Counted from the stretch's first letter, positions 26,061 to 34,403 are shown. The stretch: 64,000 nucleotides of DNA from CATQHS01 sp965203375 (GCA_965203375.1 OZ241886.1:1364001-1428000), one strand, 5' to 3'. Translations and numbers: made by a program. The notes: generated by a model not told the origin, from the sequence alone.

Positions 26061-27743
26061 TCAGTCGATCTGGCCTAGGAGGTCACGGCGGCGCTGGTCG
26101 ATCTTGGTCCGCAGGGGGGGGAACACCTCCTCGGGGTCGATGGCCACTGACAGTAGCACCGGTCCTGGCGCGTTCATGGCCCACTGGATGGCTTCGTCTA
26201 GGTCGGCGGCCTCGGTGACCGAGCGGGATTCGATGCCGCAGGCTCGCGCGTAGGCGGCGAAGTCGATGGGGGCCAGGCGGACGCAGTGGTCCTCGCCGTA
26301 CATGGCCTCGGCTTGGTGGCGCAGGATGCCCAGCGCCCCGTCCACGAACACCACCGCCGCCACCGGAAGCCCCAGCTCGGCGGCCACCGCCAGCTCGCCC
26401 ATGGTGTGGGTGAAGCCACCGTCGCCGGCGATGGCCACCACCTTGGCGCCGGGCAGGGCGGCCGAGGCGCCGATGGCCGCGGGCAGGCTGAAGCCCATGG
26501 CGTCGAACTCGCAGGACTGCAAGAGGCCGTCGGGCCGCCTGACGTCGAGCTGGTCGCAGACCCACAGGCGATGGTTGCCGATGTCGGCGGCCACCACCGC
26601 GTCGCCGGGGGAGCGGGCGTTCAGCGCCCGCATCACCTCGGCCGCGCTCAGGCCCCGGGCCGGGTCGTTCTGGGGCGGCGTCGGCTCCGCCCTCCGCCCG
26701 AACCACGGCCGGCGGGGCCCGCCTTCTTCGGCCAGGGCGCCGGCCAGGGCATCGATGAGGGCCCCGGCGTCGGCGGCCACCCCCTGGTCGAGCCGGTAGA
26801 CCCGGTTGAGCTGGGACGGGTCGGCGTCGGCCTGGACCAGCTCGGCGCCGCCGGCGAACAGGTCGGCGCGCCACCCGAAGGTGGTCTGCTCGCCCAGGGC
26901 GCAGCCCAGCACCAGCACCAGGTCGGCCCCGCCCACCGCGGCCCGGGCGGCCTCGGCCCCGTAGAAGCCGAGCATCCCGACGCTGAGGGCGTGTCCGGTG
27001 GGGATGGCGCCGATGCCCGACCGGCTGGTGGCCACCGGCGCCCCCAGCCTCTCGGCCAGGGCCGCCAGGCCGGAGGCGGCCCCGGCGCGGAGGACGCCGT
27101 GACCGGCCAGGATGGCGGGCTTGCGGCACCGGCCGATCCGGCCCGCCAGCTCCTCTATGTGGGCCTCGGCGGGCCGGCCCTGCGCCGGGGCGCAGACCGG
27201 GGGCGGGTCGGCGGCCCGGGCCGTCTCGGCCTGGAGGTTCTGGGGTATGGCGACGTGGACCGGCCCGGGCCGCCCCGAGGCGGCGAGCTGAAGGCTCGTG
27301 GCCAGCAGGCTCGGGATCTCCTCGACCGAGGCGGCCTGCGCCGACCGCTTGCAGAAAGGCTCGAACAAGGCGACGTTGTCGCAGTACTGCAAGATGTTGC
27401 GGTTGGTGTAGCGCCGGTCGACCTGGGCGGTGAGCACCAGCAGGGGTATGGAGTCGGCTGAGGCGTTGGCCACCGCGGTGACCAGGTTCGTCGCCCCCGG
27501 CCCCGGGGCGCCGGAGAGCACCGCGCCGGGCCGCCCGGTCACCAGGGCCCAGCCCGAGGCCATGTAGCCCGCGCCCTGCTCGTGGCGGGCGGCCACGACC
27601 CTGAGGCCGTCGAGGCGGCCCATCTCGTGATAAGCGGGCAGGAAGTGGCCGCCGGCCACGGTGAACACCGTGTCGACCCCCGCCTGCCGGAGCGCCAGGG
27701 CCATGGCCCGGCGCCCGGTCAGCTCCTCGGCCGGTTCCCTCAC
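26061..27743 (-). CDS. ThDP-dependent enzyme, acetolactate synthase-like
   Basis: Thiamine-diphosphate enzyme of 560 residues. N-terminal PYR domain: VAARHEQGAGYMASGWA with the catalytic Glu. Central domain at about 190-320. C-terminal PP domain with GDGG near residue 430. The second half of the ThDP motif ends in VDG where most relatives have NNx, so the usual Mg-binding Asn is Asp, which could still bind metal. It resembles acetolactate synthase, benzoylformate decarboxylase and similar carboligases/decarboxylases; the reaction cannot be named. The GTG start at 27743 has GGGAGGG three bases upstream. It is convergent with the importer-to-GntR genes and shares their candidate operator. Confidence 0.85.
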   Translation of the reverse strand: MREPAEELTGRRAMALALRQAGVDTVFTVAGGHFLPAYHEMGRLDGLRVVAARHEQGAGYMASGWALVTGRPGAVLSGAPGPGATNLVTAVANASADSIPLLVLTAQVDRRYTNRNILQYCDNVALFEPFCKRSAQAASVEEIPSLLATSLQLAASGRPGPVHVAIPQNLQAETARAADPPPVCAPAQGRPAEAHIEELAGRIGRCRKPAILAGHGVLRAGAASGLAALAERLGAPVATSRSGIGAIPTGHALSVGMLGFYGAEAARAAVGGADLVLVLGCALGEQTTFGWRADLFAGGAELVQADADPSQLNRVYRLDQGVAADAGALIDALAGALAEEGGPRRPWFGRRAEPTPPQNDPARGLSAAEVMRALNARSPGDAVVAADIGNHRLWVCDQLDVRRPDGLLQSCEFDAMGFSLPAAIGASAALPGAKVVAIAGDGGFTHTMGELAVAAELGLPVAAVVFVDGALGILRHQAEAMYGEDHCVRLAPIDFAAYARACGIESRSVTEAADLDEAIQWAMNAPGPVLLSVAIDPEEVFPPLRTKIDQRRRDLLGQID

Positions 27744-27784
27744 TGACCCTCCCTCGCCGGTCTCTCGCTCATTGACTCACCAAA

Positions 27785-27805
27785 GAATATTGTCTATCAA
27801 ATATC
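27785..27805. promoter_or_regulatory. Candidate operator in front of the ThDP enzyme gene
   Basis: GAATATTGTCTATCAAATAT is an A+T-rich, roughly palindromic stretch 42 bases upstream of the GTG at 27743. It shares GAATAT and TATCAAAT with 18662-18678. Confidence 0.45.
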
Positions 27806-27820
27806 GTGGCGGCCGTTCGG

Positions 27821-27920
27821 AGCCCGGCTGTCAGCTTCCGACCCGATGGAGGGCGATCCCTGCCAAGCGGTGTCGGGCACGGGCAGATTGAGGCCCGGCT
27901 GTCGGCAGTCCGACCCCGGG
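27821..27920. repeat. Imperfect 71-base tandem duplication
   Basis: GCCCGGCTGTCAGCTTCCGA (from 27822) recurs as GCCCGGCTGTCGGCAGTCCG about 71 bases on, in the divergent space between the ThDP enzyme and M23 peptidase genes. I see no gene in 27744-27963. Confidence 0.6.
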
Positions 27921-27948
27921 GGTGCGGCTCCGCCCGGTTCGGTCGGGG

Positions 27949-27954
27949 TACGAT
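27949..27954 (+). promoter_or_regulatory. -10 hexamer TACGAT of the M23 peptidase gene
   Basis: TACGAT lies 9 bases before the ATG at 27964, predicting a leader of only 2-3 bases. Confidence 0.5.
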
Positions 27955-27963
27955 CGTCAGGGC

Positions 27964-29295
27964 ATGACCCCGCGACGGCACCGGCGTTTTCGAGTTCGGC
28001 CGCTTCGGCCCCCGATCCTCGTGCTGGTATTGAGCGCGGTCGCGGTTCTGGCCGCATCCTCGGTGGCGCCGGCGAACAGTCATCGGGAGCGCATCGACGA
28101 GCGCCGCCGCCAGCAGCAGGAGCTCCGCGACCAGCAGGCCGAGCTGGCCCGCCAGAAGGCCGAGGCGGCCTCCGGCATCGACGCCCTGAATGCCGACGAC
28201 CAGAGCCTGACCGACGCCCTGGCCGACTTGGACCGCTTTCTGGCTCTGCAGGAGTCGTACATCACCAGCGCCGAGCTGCTGATCGCCCAGCACGAGGCCG
28301 AGGCTGCCGCGGCCCGGATCGAGGCCGAGCGTCTAGCCGACGAGATCGAGTCCATTCGAGAGCAGCTTCGCCGACGGGCCATCGACGCTTTCGTGCAGCC
28401 CCCCGACCATGTCGTGGACCCGCTGGCCAGCGAGGATTTCGGCGAGACGGCCCGGCGCGAGTACCTGCTCAACCAGGTCATCGGCGACGGGCTGGAGATC
28501 GTGGACCGACTCCGCGTGGCCGAGTCGGCGCTGGAGGAGGCCCGCCGCGACGCCTTCGGTCAGGCGGCCGCGGCCGCCGCCGAGCGCGAGGCCCAGAGTC
28601 AGCGCCTGGCCGAGCTGCAGCAGACCCAGATTGATGCCGAGAGGCTGCGGGAGGAGATCCAAGACCGGATAGCCGACCTAGTGCAGCAGGGCGAGGCCAT
28701 CGACGTCGCCGATGCGGACATGGCCCGGGAGATCCAGACCCTCGAGGCTGAGATCGCCGACATCGAGGAGGCCGAGCGCCGCCGCAGGGCCGAGGAAGAG
28801 CGCCGCAAGCGGGCCGAGGAAGCGCGCAAGCGCCGGGAGGCGGAGGAGGCCCGGCGCCGGGCGGAGGAGGCGGCGCGCCGGGAAGAGGCCGGGCAGAACC
28901 CCGGCGAGTTCTTTCTGGTGAACTGGCCCGCGTCCGGCCCCGTGGTGTCGGGCTTCGGGCCCCGGATCCACCCGATTTTCGGCGTCAAGCGCAACCACAA
29001 CGGGATCGACATCGACGGCGACACCGGCGACCCGGTCCGGGCCGTCCTCATCGGGGAGGTGGTCATCGCCGGGTGGCGCAACGGATTCGGCAACACGGTG
29101 GTGCTCAACCACTTCGACGGCTACACCACCCTCTACGCCCATCTGAGCAAGATCTCGGTGTCGGTTGGCCAAGAGGTGGATCACGGTGAGCGCATCGGCT
29201 CGGTCGGGTCCACCGGATGGTCCACCGGCCCCCACCTGCACTTCGAGATACGCATCAACGGCAGAGCGGTGAACCCCATGCCCTACATGCCTTGA
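27964..29295 (+). CDS. Secreted M23 (LytM/NlpD-like) peptidase with coiled coil
   Basis: A signal-anchor (RPLRPPILVLVLSAVAVLAA, about 13-32) is followed by a long coiled coil rich in Glu/Arg/Ala/Gln (about 40-310). An M23/LytM domain forms the C-terminus. It has the metal ligands in NHNGIDIDGDTGDP and HLHF (TGPHLHFEIRINGRAVNPM) and the catalytic His region TTLYAHLSKI. The layout matches EnvC/RipA-associated regulators or peptidoglycan endopeptidases involved in cell division. ATG at 27964 is chosen, with the -10 hexamer just upstream. The end of the gene (CCCTACATGCCTTGA) is tandemly duplicated downstream. Confidence 0.9.
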   Translation: MTPRRHRRFRVRPLRPPILVLVLSAVAVLAASSVAPANSHRERIDERRRQQQELRDQQAELARQKAEAASGIDALNADDQSLTDALADLDRFLALQESYITSAELLIAQHEAEAAAARIEAERLADEIESIREQLRRRAIDAFVQPPDHVVDPLASEDFGETARREYLLNQVIGDGLEIVDRLRVAESALEEARRDAFGQAAAAAAEREAQSQRLAELQQTQIDAERLREEIQDRIADLVQQGEAIDVADADMAREIQTLEAEIADIEEAERRRRAEEERRKRAEEARKRREAEEARRRAEEAARREEAGQNPGEFFLVNWPASGPVVSGFGPRIHPIFGVKRNHNGIDIDGDTGDPVRAVLIGEVVIAGWRNGFGNTVVLNHFDGYTTLYAHLSKISVSVGQEVDHGERIGSVGSTGWSTGPHLHFEIRINGRAVNPMPYMP

Positions 29296-29436
29296 TGGCC
29301 GACCGCTGTTTGCCCTCCGCCGGGGGGCGAACACCACCCCGGCGAGCAAGCCCTACATGCCTTGATGGCTGCCCGCTGTTTGCCTCCTGCCGGGGGCGAA
29401 CATCACCCTGGCGAGCATGCCCTGCATGCCTTGATG
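29281..29436 (+). repeat. ~70-base tandem repeat of the M23 gene end
   Basis: Copies begin at 29281, 29351 and 29420. Each opens with CCCTACATGCCTTGATG (third copy CCCTGCATGCCTTGATG), and the first holds the real TGA. The unit includes TGTTTGCC and GGCGAAC segments. The 197-base gap before 29493 holds only these copies. Confidence 0.92.
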
Positions 29437-29492
29437 ACCACCCGATGCCTGAGTTCTGCAGGCCCTGAATCGCCTGTCCTTGAGTCTCGGCT

Positions 29493-30158
29493 TTGAGCGC
29501 TGCTTCGATTCCCGAACGCCGGGCCCTGGTGATCGCGGCCTGCGACCCGGCCGGCGATGAGCCCCGGCTGGACTCCGGCGGCGCCGGGGTGTTCGACCTG
29601 GTGATCGCGGCCGACGGCGGCGTGGACGTCGCCCGGCGGTTGAGGCGGCCGGTGAATCTGGTGGTGGGCGATCTCGACTCGGCCAGCCCCGGCGGCCTGG
29701 ATTGGGCCCGGTCCTGTGGCGCCCGCATTGAGCGCCATCCGGCGGCCAAGGACTCCACCGACTTGGAGCTGGCCCTGGCCCGGGCCTGCGCCGAGGCCGA
29801 GTCCGTTCACGTGATCGGTTCCCTGTGGGGCCGGGTCGATCACGCCGCCGCCGGCCTGGCCGTGCTGGCTTCGGATCGCTGGTCTCATGCCGCGGTCTCG
29901 GCCAGCATCGACGGGGCCCGCGTCGACGTGGTGCGGGGCCGCCGGGCCCTGGGGGGCCGGGCCGGAGAGTTGCTGTCGCTGGTGGCCGTGGGCGGGCCGG
30001 CCCGGGTGACGACCACCGGACTGGAGTATCCGCTGGAAGGAAGCCTCCTCGACCCGGCCGAGGCCAGGGGCATCTCCAACGTGATCGTCGCCCCACCCCC
30101 AGTCGTTGAGGTCTCATCCGGCGCAGTGCTGGCCATCCGCCCCCTCACCCCGCCCTGA
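29493..30158 (+). CDS. Thiamine pyrophosphokinase-like protein
   Basis: A 221-residue protein with the thiamine diphosphokinase pattern: DLVIAADGGVDVARRLRRPV, VVGDLDSAS, HPAAKDSTDLELALARA and GSLWGRVDHAAAGLAVL. GDLDS and the KDxTD segment are the family hallmarks for nucleotide and Mg binding. The enzyme makes thiamine diphosphate from thiamine and ATP, although relatives of uncertain function exist. The TTG start at 29493 is uncertain; no clear ribosome site is visible. It is convergent with the AbiE toxin gene. Confidence 0.8.
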   Translation: MSAASIPERRALVIAACDPAGDEPRLDSGGAGVFDLVIAADGGVDVARRLRRPVNLVVGDLDSASPGGLDWARSCGARIERHPAAKDSTDLELALARACAEAESVHVIGSLWGRVDHAAAGLAVLASDRWSHAAVSASIDGARVDVVRGRRALGGRAGELLSLVAVGGPARVTTTGLEYPLEGSLLDPAEARGISNVIVAPPPVVEVSSGAVLAIRPLTPP

Positions 30159-30185
30159 CCTCCGACCGGGGAGGCCGCCACCCGT

Positions 30186-31127
30186 TCAGGCCGTAGCGAC
30201 AGGCCGAGTCAACACATCGCCGACCATGCCGATCTCGGCCGCGGCCAGTGGATTGTTGTCAACCCATTGAGCCATGACTTCCTGAGCTGTCGATCCCTTC
30301 CTGAGCACACGCTTCCAGCTTCGTTCTGTCTGTGTCGCCTCAGCGCACTGGTCTATCAGCTCCACAGCTACTGATATGTTCTCTGCCAAGTCGTATTCCA
30401 CCGGAGCATATCGGGCCAGTTCTGCCAGATCTGCGACGTATTCATGGTCGGTAACTCGTTCAATCAGGCTTCTGGCTGCCTGCCGAGCAGTCCAATGCTC
30501 TGGATCCAGCGGCCGATATGTGCCGTAAGCGGTGGCAACATCGGTTGTTGCTATCAGACCAGATCGAATCGCAGCCCACATGTCAAAGAGATCCCGCGGG
30601 CGTTTACGCTGATAGACAGCTATGACTTTAGAGGCAACTATTTCCTCTGGGGGAAACGCCGGAACGGGTCCCCCGTCTTGGAACCACGGACTGTCGACAT
30701 GGAAGTCTGGCCGCTCGGCACCATCCGGCAATTGGCGCGGAGCCCTCTGAATGTCCACCTTGACGCGCAGCGGGTCGCCTGCGTGATCACTGCCTGTCAT
30801 TAAAACATGAACGAATTGTGAATTGATTTTGCGGACTGTTCCTGAGAATCCTACCCGCTCACCAATCACTCGATAGACAGCAAATAGTTCTCTCAGATCT
30901 ATGGGCCCAGTTAGCTGATAGTCCAGATCTTCGCTGTATCGCCATGGAACATCTAGCCAAACCTTGTGCAGGCATGTTCCGCCCTTGAGGGTGACGGCTT
31001 GGCTTAACAATGGGTCGTTGGCCACTTCGACCACTAGGCGCGCCAAGACCAAATCCTGTGCTACCTGGTCGACGCCGCTCCACGGAACAACACTGCGCCA
31101 ATGCGCTAATTCTTCACCTGAGATCAT
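30186..31127 (-). CDS. AbiEii-type nucleotidyltransferase toxin
   Basis: A 313-residue protein of the AbiEii/AbiGii toxin family. The polymerase-beta-like core shows TLKGGTCLHKVW and YSEDLDYQL, the GGT-K and SEDLD motifs, followed by FPPEEIVASKVIAVYQRKRPRDLFDMW, also typical. Known relatives act as bacteriostatic nucleotidyltransferases in phage abortive infection. The ATG at 31127 overlaps the stop of the antitoxin gene by four bases (ATGA), the usual bicistronic layout. Base composition is A+T-richer than flanking genes, suggesting transfer. Confidence 0.9.
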   Translation of the reverse strand: MISGEELAHWRSVVPWSGVDQVAQDLVLARLVVEVANDPLLSQAVTLKGGTCLHKVWLDVPWRYSEDLDYQLTGPIDLRELFAVYRVIGERVGFSGTVRKINSQFVHVLMTGSDHAGDPLRVKVDIQRAPRQLPDGAERPDFHVDSPWFQDGGPVPAFPPEEIVASKVIAVYQRKRPRDLFDMWAAIRSGLIATTDVATAYGTYRPLDPEHWTARQAARSLIERVTDHEYVADLAELARYAPVEYDLAENISVAVELIDQCAEATQTERSWKRVLRKGSTAQEVMAQWVDNNPLAAAEIGMVGDVLTRPVATA

Positions 31128-31987
31128 GCAGCTATAGCGCAGCGAGATTTATGGGCCGGGTCCAGCACATGGTCCACGAGCACCATCCACTTGTTCCCGG
31201 TGACGGTTCGCGTGGATTCTGAGATCAAGGAAGGCTTGCCGGTCAAAGGTACCTCGCGGCTGTTGCCGTCATGGACCAGATCAGCCAGAGGCCCAAGATC
31301 TAATTGAGAGCGGCACGCCCATTCGAGATGTCCCCGCATGATCTCAGTGATGTAACCGACTCGCTGCACCACCGACCGCGGGTACCAAACGGCTGTTTCG
31401 GTCATCCTCTGGGTGTCCAGCAGTCCTTCCGTTAGGAGCATGTCTCCGATGATCGTCGACACATGATGGAAGCCGAAGGCGATTTCGGGTCTGGCCACGA
31501 GATCGAAGATCGTGGCCTCCGGGTTCGTGATCCATATCGTTCCCACAGGGCGCTCTTTGCGGCGGATCAGCTCTGGTCGCACACGGCCGCGGATGAACTG
31601 CAAGTGCGTGCGCCCCACGTTGCGGCTCCGATGCTGGCGCGGCGTCACGATCTGGCACGAGGCGTGCGAGTAATGGTGCGAGCCGTGAGCGCTGGCTGCC
31701 GACACGTACCCCACGCAATAGTCGTGGCCCATGAACCGCATCATCTCGTCGAGATAGTCAGTGACCATCGGTGCCCGCCGCATCTTTCGGTCCGCCGCTG
31801 GCACCGGCGCCCAGCCGCCCTTGGTGACAGAGACGATTTCGCGGTTATGGCGAGTTTCCGCCAAGGCATGCGACACGCGGGCCGGGCGGACCCCCAGAAG
31901 CACGGCGAGGCGCTCAGTCGTGGCGAACCTCTCGCCGTTCTCCAGCAGATAGTCGCAGATCCGGTCGGACCGCACGCGTTGCGCCAT
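31124..31987 (-). CDS. AbiEi-type antitoxin
   Basis: Antitoxin partner of 287 residues. The N-terminal winged helix spans about 5-60 (ICDYLLENGERFATTERLAV, RPARVSHALAETR). The AbiEi C-terminal domain follows (YLDEMMRFMGHDYCVGYVSA, NPEATIFDLVARPEIAFGFH). It would neutralise the toxin and probably autoregulate. The ATG at 31987 is preferred over 31996 because TAGGAT ends 7 bases before it, giving a leaderless mRNA; the upstream ATG overlaps that hexamer. Confidence 0.85.
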   Translation of the reverse strand: MAQRVRSDRICDYLLENGERFATTERLAVLLGVRPARVSHALAETRHNREIVSVTKGGWAPVPAADRKMRRAPMVTDYLDEMMRFMGHDYCVGYVSAASAHGSHHYSHASCQIVTPRQHRSRNVGRTHLQFIRGRVRPELIRRKERPVGTIWITNPEATIFDLVARPEIAFGFHHVSTIIGDMLLTEGLLDTQRMTETAVWYPRSVVQRVGYITEIMRGHLEWACRSQLDLGPLADLVHDGNSREVPLTGKPSLISESTRTVTGNKWMVLVDHVLDPAHKSRCAIAA

Positions 31988-31994
31988 GGTCCGC

Positions 31995-32000
31995 ATCCTA
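31995..32000 (-). promoter_or_regulatory. -10 hexamer TAGGAT of the AbiE operon
   Basis: TAGGAT on the minus strand, 7 bases before the ATG at 31987. It decides the antitoxin start. Confidence 0.55.
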
Positions 32001-32055
32001 CCCCCGACGGTTTGTCACTACCGCCGGGCTGAAGGGGCAGAAATGGCCGCGGCCT

Positions 32056-32868
32056 TCAGACTGCTCGGGCCGTCCAGCGGTCTTGGTGGCGCTGGAGGCT
32101 GAGCGGTCGGCCGAAGCACTCGGAGAGGGCGGCGGCGGTGAGCACGGCGCTGATGCGGCCTTGGGCCACGGCCCTGCCGTCCCTCAGCAGCAGCCCGTGG
32201 GTGAACCCGTCGGGGATCTCCTCCACGTGGTGGGTGATCAGCACGATCGGGGGAACCGAGGAGTCGGCGGCCAGGCTGGCCAGGGCGGCGATCAGCTCCT
32301 CCCGGCCCCCCAGGTCGAGTCCGGCCATGGGCTCGTCGAGGATCACCGCCCCCGGTTCGATGGCCAGGGCCCGGGCCAGCAGCACCCGCTGACGCTCCCC
32401 CGAGGACAGGGTCCCGAACCGGCGGCTGGCCAAGCCCCCGGCCCCGACCCGGTCCAGGGCGGCCCGGGCCCGGGCCCGGTCGGTTTCGTCGTAGCGGTGC
32501 CACCACGGCTCCAGGGCGGCGTTGGCCGCGGTCATCACCGCGTCGAGGGCGGTGATGTCGGGTCGGAGCATGTCCGCCACCGCCCCGCTGGTCAGGCCGA
32601 TCCGGGCCCGCAGCCTGCGCACGTCGGTCCGGCCCCTCAGCCTGCCCAGCACCTCGACCTCGCCCTGCGACGGTGCCAGCCACAGCGAGGCGATCCGGAT
32701 CAGGGTGGTCTTGCCCGAGCCGTTGGGCCCCAAGACGATCCAGCGCTGGCCGTCACCCACCTCCCAGTCGATGGGGCCCAGCACCCTGGTCCCGTCCATG
32801 ACCCGCTCCACCCCCCGCAGCGCGATGACGGGCCGGGCGGGGGCGGTCGGGGCCGCGGTCTGCGCCAT
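32056..32868 (-). CDS. Stand-alone ABC ATPase
   Basis: ATP-binding protein of 270 residues. Walker A is GPNGSGKTT, the signature LSSGERQRVLLARAL, Walker B VILDEPMAGLDLGGREEL and the switch His LITHHVEEIPDGFTHGLLL. THHxEEIPxGFTH is typical of the ModF/PhrA-like stand-alone group. No permease is adjacent, so its role (transport, metal homeostasis or ribosome-associated) is open. The ATG at 32868 has TAGGTT six bases upstream, pointing to leaderless transcription. Confidence 0.85.
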   Translation of the reverse strand: MAQTAAPTAPARPVIALRGVERVMDGTRVLGPIDWEVGDGQRWIVLGPNGSGKTTLIRIASLWLAPSQGEVEVLGRLRGRTDVRRLRARIGLTSGAVADMLRPDITALDAVMTAANAALEPWWHRYDETDRARARAALDRVGAGGLASRRFGTLSSGERQRVLLARALAIEPGAVILDEPMAGLDLGGREELIAALASLAADSSVPPIVLITHHVEEIPDGFTHGLLLRDGRAVAQGRISAVLTAAALSECFGRPLSLQRHQDRWTARAV

Positions 32869-32874
32869 GGCGCC

Positions 32875-32880
32875 AACCTA
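32875..32880 (-). promoter_or_regulatory. -10 hexamer TAGGTT
   Basis: TAGGTT followed by GGCGCC and the ATG at 32868: exact TANNNT-N6-start spacing. Confidence 0.6.
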
Positions 32881-32921
32881 GGCGGGCCTGTCTCGCCGGA
32901 TGAACACCGACTCAAACGATG

Positions 32922-33030
32922 TTCAGCGGGCCGGCGTCGTGGCACCGACTCGAACCGGCGTTCAGCGGGTCTGCGACATGATCCCAACCTCGAAATGACG
33001 TTCAGCGGGCCGGCGGCACGGCGCCTGAAC
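32922..33030. repeat. ~40-base tandem repeat between ABC ATPase and CorC gene
   Basis: TTCAGCGGG recurs at 32922, 32961 and 33001 with partly conserved spacers (for example GCCGGCG after the first and third). This fills the middle of the 257-base divergent gap, where I see no gene. Confidence 0.7.
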
Positions 33031-33125
33031 CCGGGGAGGCCTGCCTGGCCGCGGCCGGACCGGGTATCTTCACCGGTGCCGACTGATCCGCCGCCGACAC
33101 CCCGGGAGGACCGATCGACATCGCC

Positions 33126-34403
33126 CTGCGGCTCCTGGCCGCCTTCGGGCTGGTGGTCGCCAACGCCGGTTTCGTGGCCGCCGAGTTCGCCCTGGTGGCG
33201 GTGGACCGCACCCGAGTGGACGAGCGGGCCGCCTCCGGCGACCGGCGGGCCCGGCGGGTCAAGCGCCTCCTGGCCCGCCTGTCCTACCACCTGTCCGGGG
33301 CCCAGCTCGGCATCACCGTCACGTCGCTGCTGCTCGGCTACCTGGCCGAGCCGGTCATCGCCGTCGCCCTGGAGCCCGCCGTCTCCGCCGTCTTCGGCGA
33401 GGCCACGCCGCGCGGCGTCTCCATCGGCATCGCCCTGGCCGTGGCCACCGTCGTGCAGATGGTGCTGGGCGAGCTGGTGCCCAAGACGGTGGCCACCACC
33501 AAGCCGTTCGGGTCGGCGGTGGCGCTGGCCCGCCCCGTCGCCGTCTACGGCCTGCTGGCCCGGCCCGCGGTGGCCTTCCTCGACGGGCTGGCCAACCGGA
33601 CGGTGAGGCGGCTGGGCATCGAGCCCCGCCAGGACATCGAGACGACCCCGGACCGCCGCGAGCTCACCCAGCTCATCTTGTCGTCGGGCCAGGAAGGCGT
33701 CCTCGACGTGGGCGAGGTTCAGCTCCTGACCCGCTCCATCCGGCTGGCGGACAAGCAGGCCGACGACGCCATGGTGCCCAGAGTGGAGATCGTGGCCATC
33801 GGCGCCGACGCGTCGGCCGACGATCTGGCCGAGCTGGCCTCTCGCACCGGCCATTCGAGGTTCCCGGTGACCGGCGAGGGGCTCGACGACATCGTCGGGG
33901 TGGTGCATGTGAAGTCGATGTACCGGTGCCCGGTGGCCGCCCGGGCGTCGACGCCGGTGGCCGAGTTGATGGCGCCGGTGCCGGCCGTGCCGGAGTCTCG
34001 GGACCTGGGCGAGCTGATGGCGGAGCTGCGGAGCGGGGCCGGCCAGCTCGCGGTGGTGATCGACGAGCACGGCGGCACGGCCGGGATCATCACCCTCGAG
34101 GACGTGCTCGAGGAGATCGTGGGCGAGATCGACGACGAGCACGACACGGTCACCCCGGTCCGCACCCGGGTGGAGTCCCGGGGCTCGACGGTGCTGCCGG
34201 CCTCGCTGCATCCCGACGAGGTGCGCGACGCCACCGGGTTCGCCATGCCCTCCGGGGAGTTCGAGACGCTGGCCGGGCTGGTGCTGGACCGGCTCGGCCA
34301 CATACCGGTCCCCGGCGAGATCGTCACCGTCGACGGCTGGAGGATTGAGGTGGTGGCCATGGACCGGCTGCGCATAGCCACCGTCCGGGTGGTGGCGCCG
34401 TGA
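33126..34403 (+). CDS. CNNM/CorC-type membrane protein (HlyC/CorC family), 5' end unclear
   Basis: Transporter-like protein with an N-terminal CNNM (DUF21) membrane domain (AGFVAAEFALVAVDRTRVDE, GAQLGITVTSLLLGYLAEP, MVLGELVPKTVA). Two CBS domains follow (MVPRVEIVAIGADASAD, VIDEHGGTAGIITLEDVLEE), then a CorC_HlyC domain. Such proteins are linked to Mg or Co handling. The first in-frame GTG (33153) would cut the first membrane helix. The frame is open back to 33087, with Shine-Dalgarno GGGAGGA at 33104-33110 but only ATC (33114, 33120) or CTG (33126) as possible starts. A GTG at 33076, 5 bases behind TATCTT, is in another frame. Either a rare start codon or a small frameshift is present. Confidence 0.8.
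   Translation: MRLLAAFGLVVANAGFVAAEFALVAVDRTRVDERAASGDRRARRVKRLLARLSYHLSGAQLGITVTSLLLGYLAEPVIAVALEPAVSAVFGEATPRGVSIGIALAVATVVQMVLGELVPKTVATTKPFGSAVALARPVAVYGLLARPAVAFLDGLANRTVRRLGIEPRQDIETTPDRRELTQLILSSGQEGVLDVGEVQLLTRSIRLADKQADDAMVPRVEIVAIGADASADDLAELASRTGHSRFPVTGEGLDDIVGVVHVKSMYRCPVAARASTPVAELMAPVPAVPESRDLGELMAELRSGAGQLAVVIDEHGGTAGIITLEDVLEEIVGEIDDEHDTVTPVRTRVESRGSTVLPASLHPDEVRDATGFAMPSGEFETLAGLVLDRLGHIPVPGEIVTVDGWRIEVVAMDRLRIATVRVVAP

Noticed and set aside
23892..27743. CoA-transferase plus ThDP enzyme as an oxalate pathway (Frc/Oxc)
   Set aside because: Neither shows features I can tie to oxalate, and the enamidase-like and LLM genes do not fit that pathway.
30159..30185. CCTCC/GGAGG inverted repeat between the TPK and AbiEii genes as terminator
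   Set aside because: The stem is only about 5 bp in very G+C-rich DNA without a T-run; too weak to call.
33004..34403. Plus-strand frame from 32083 through the CorC start region
   Set aside because: It is a shadow of the minus-strand ABC ATPase and is out of frame with the CNNM domain.
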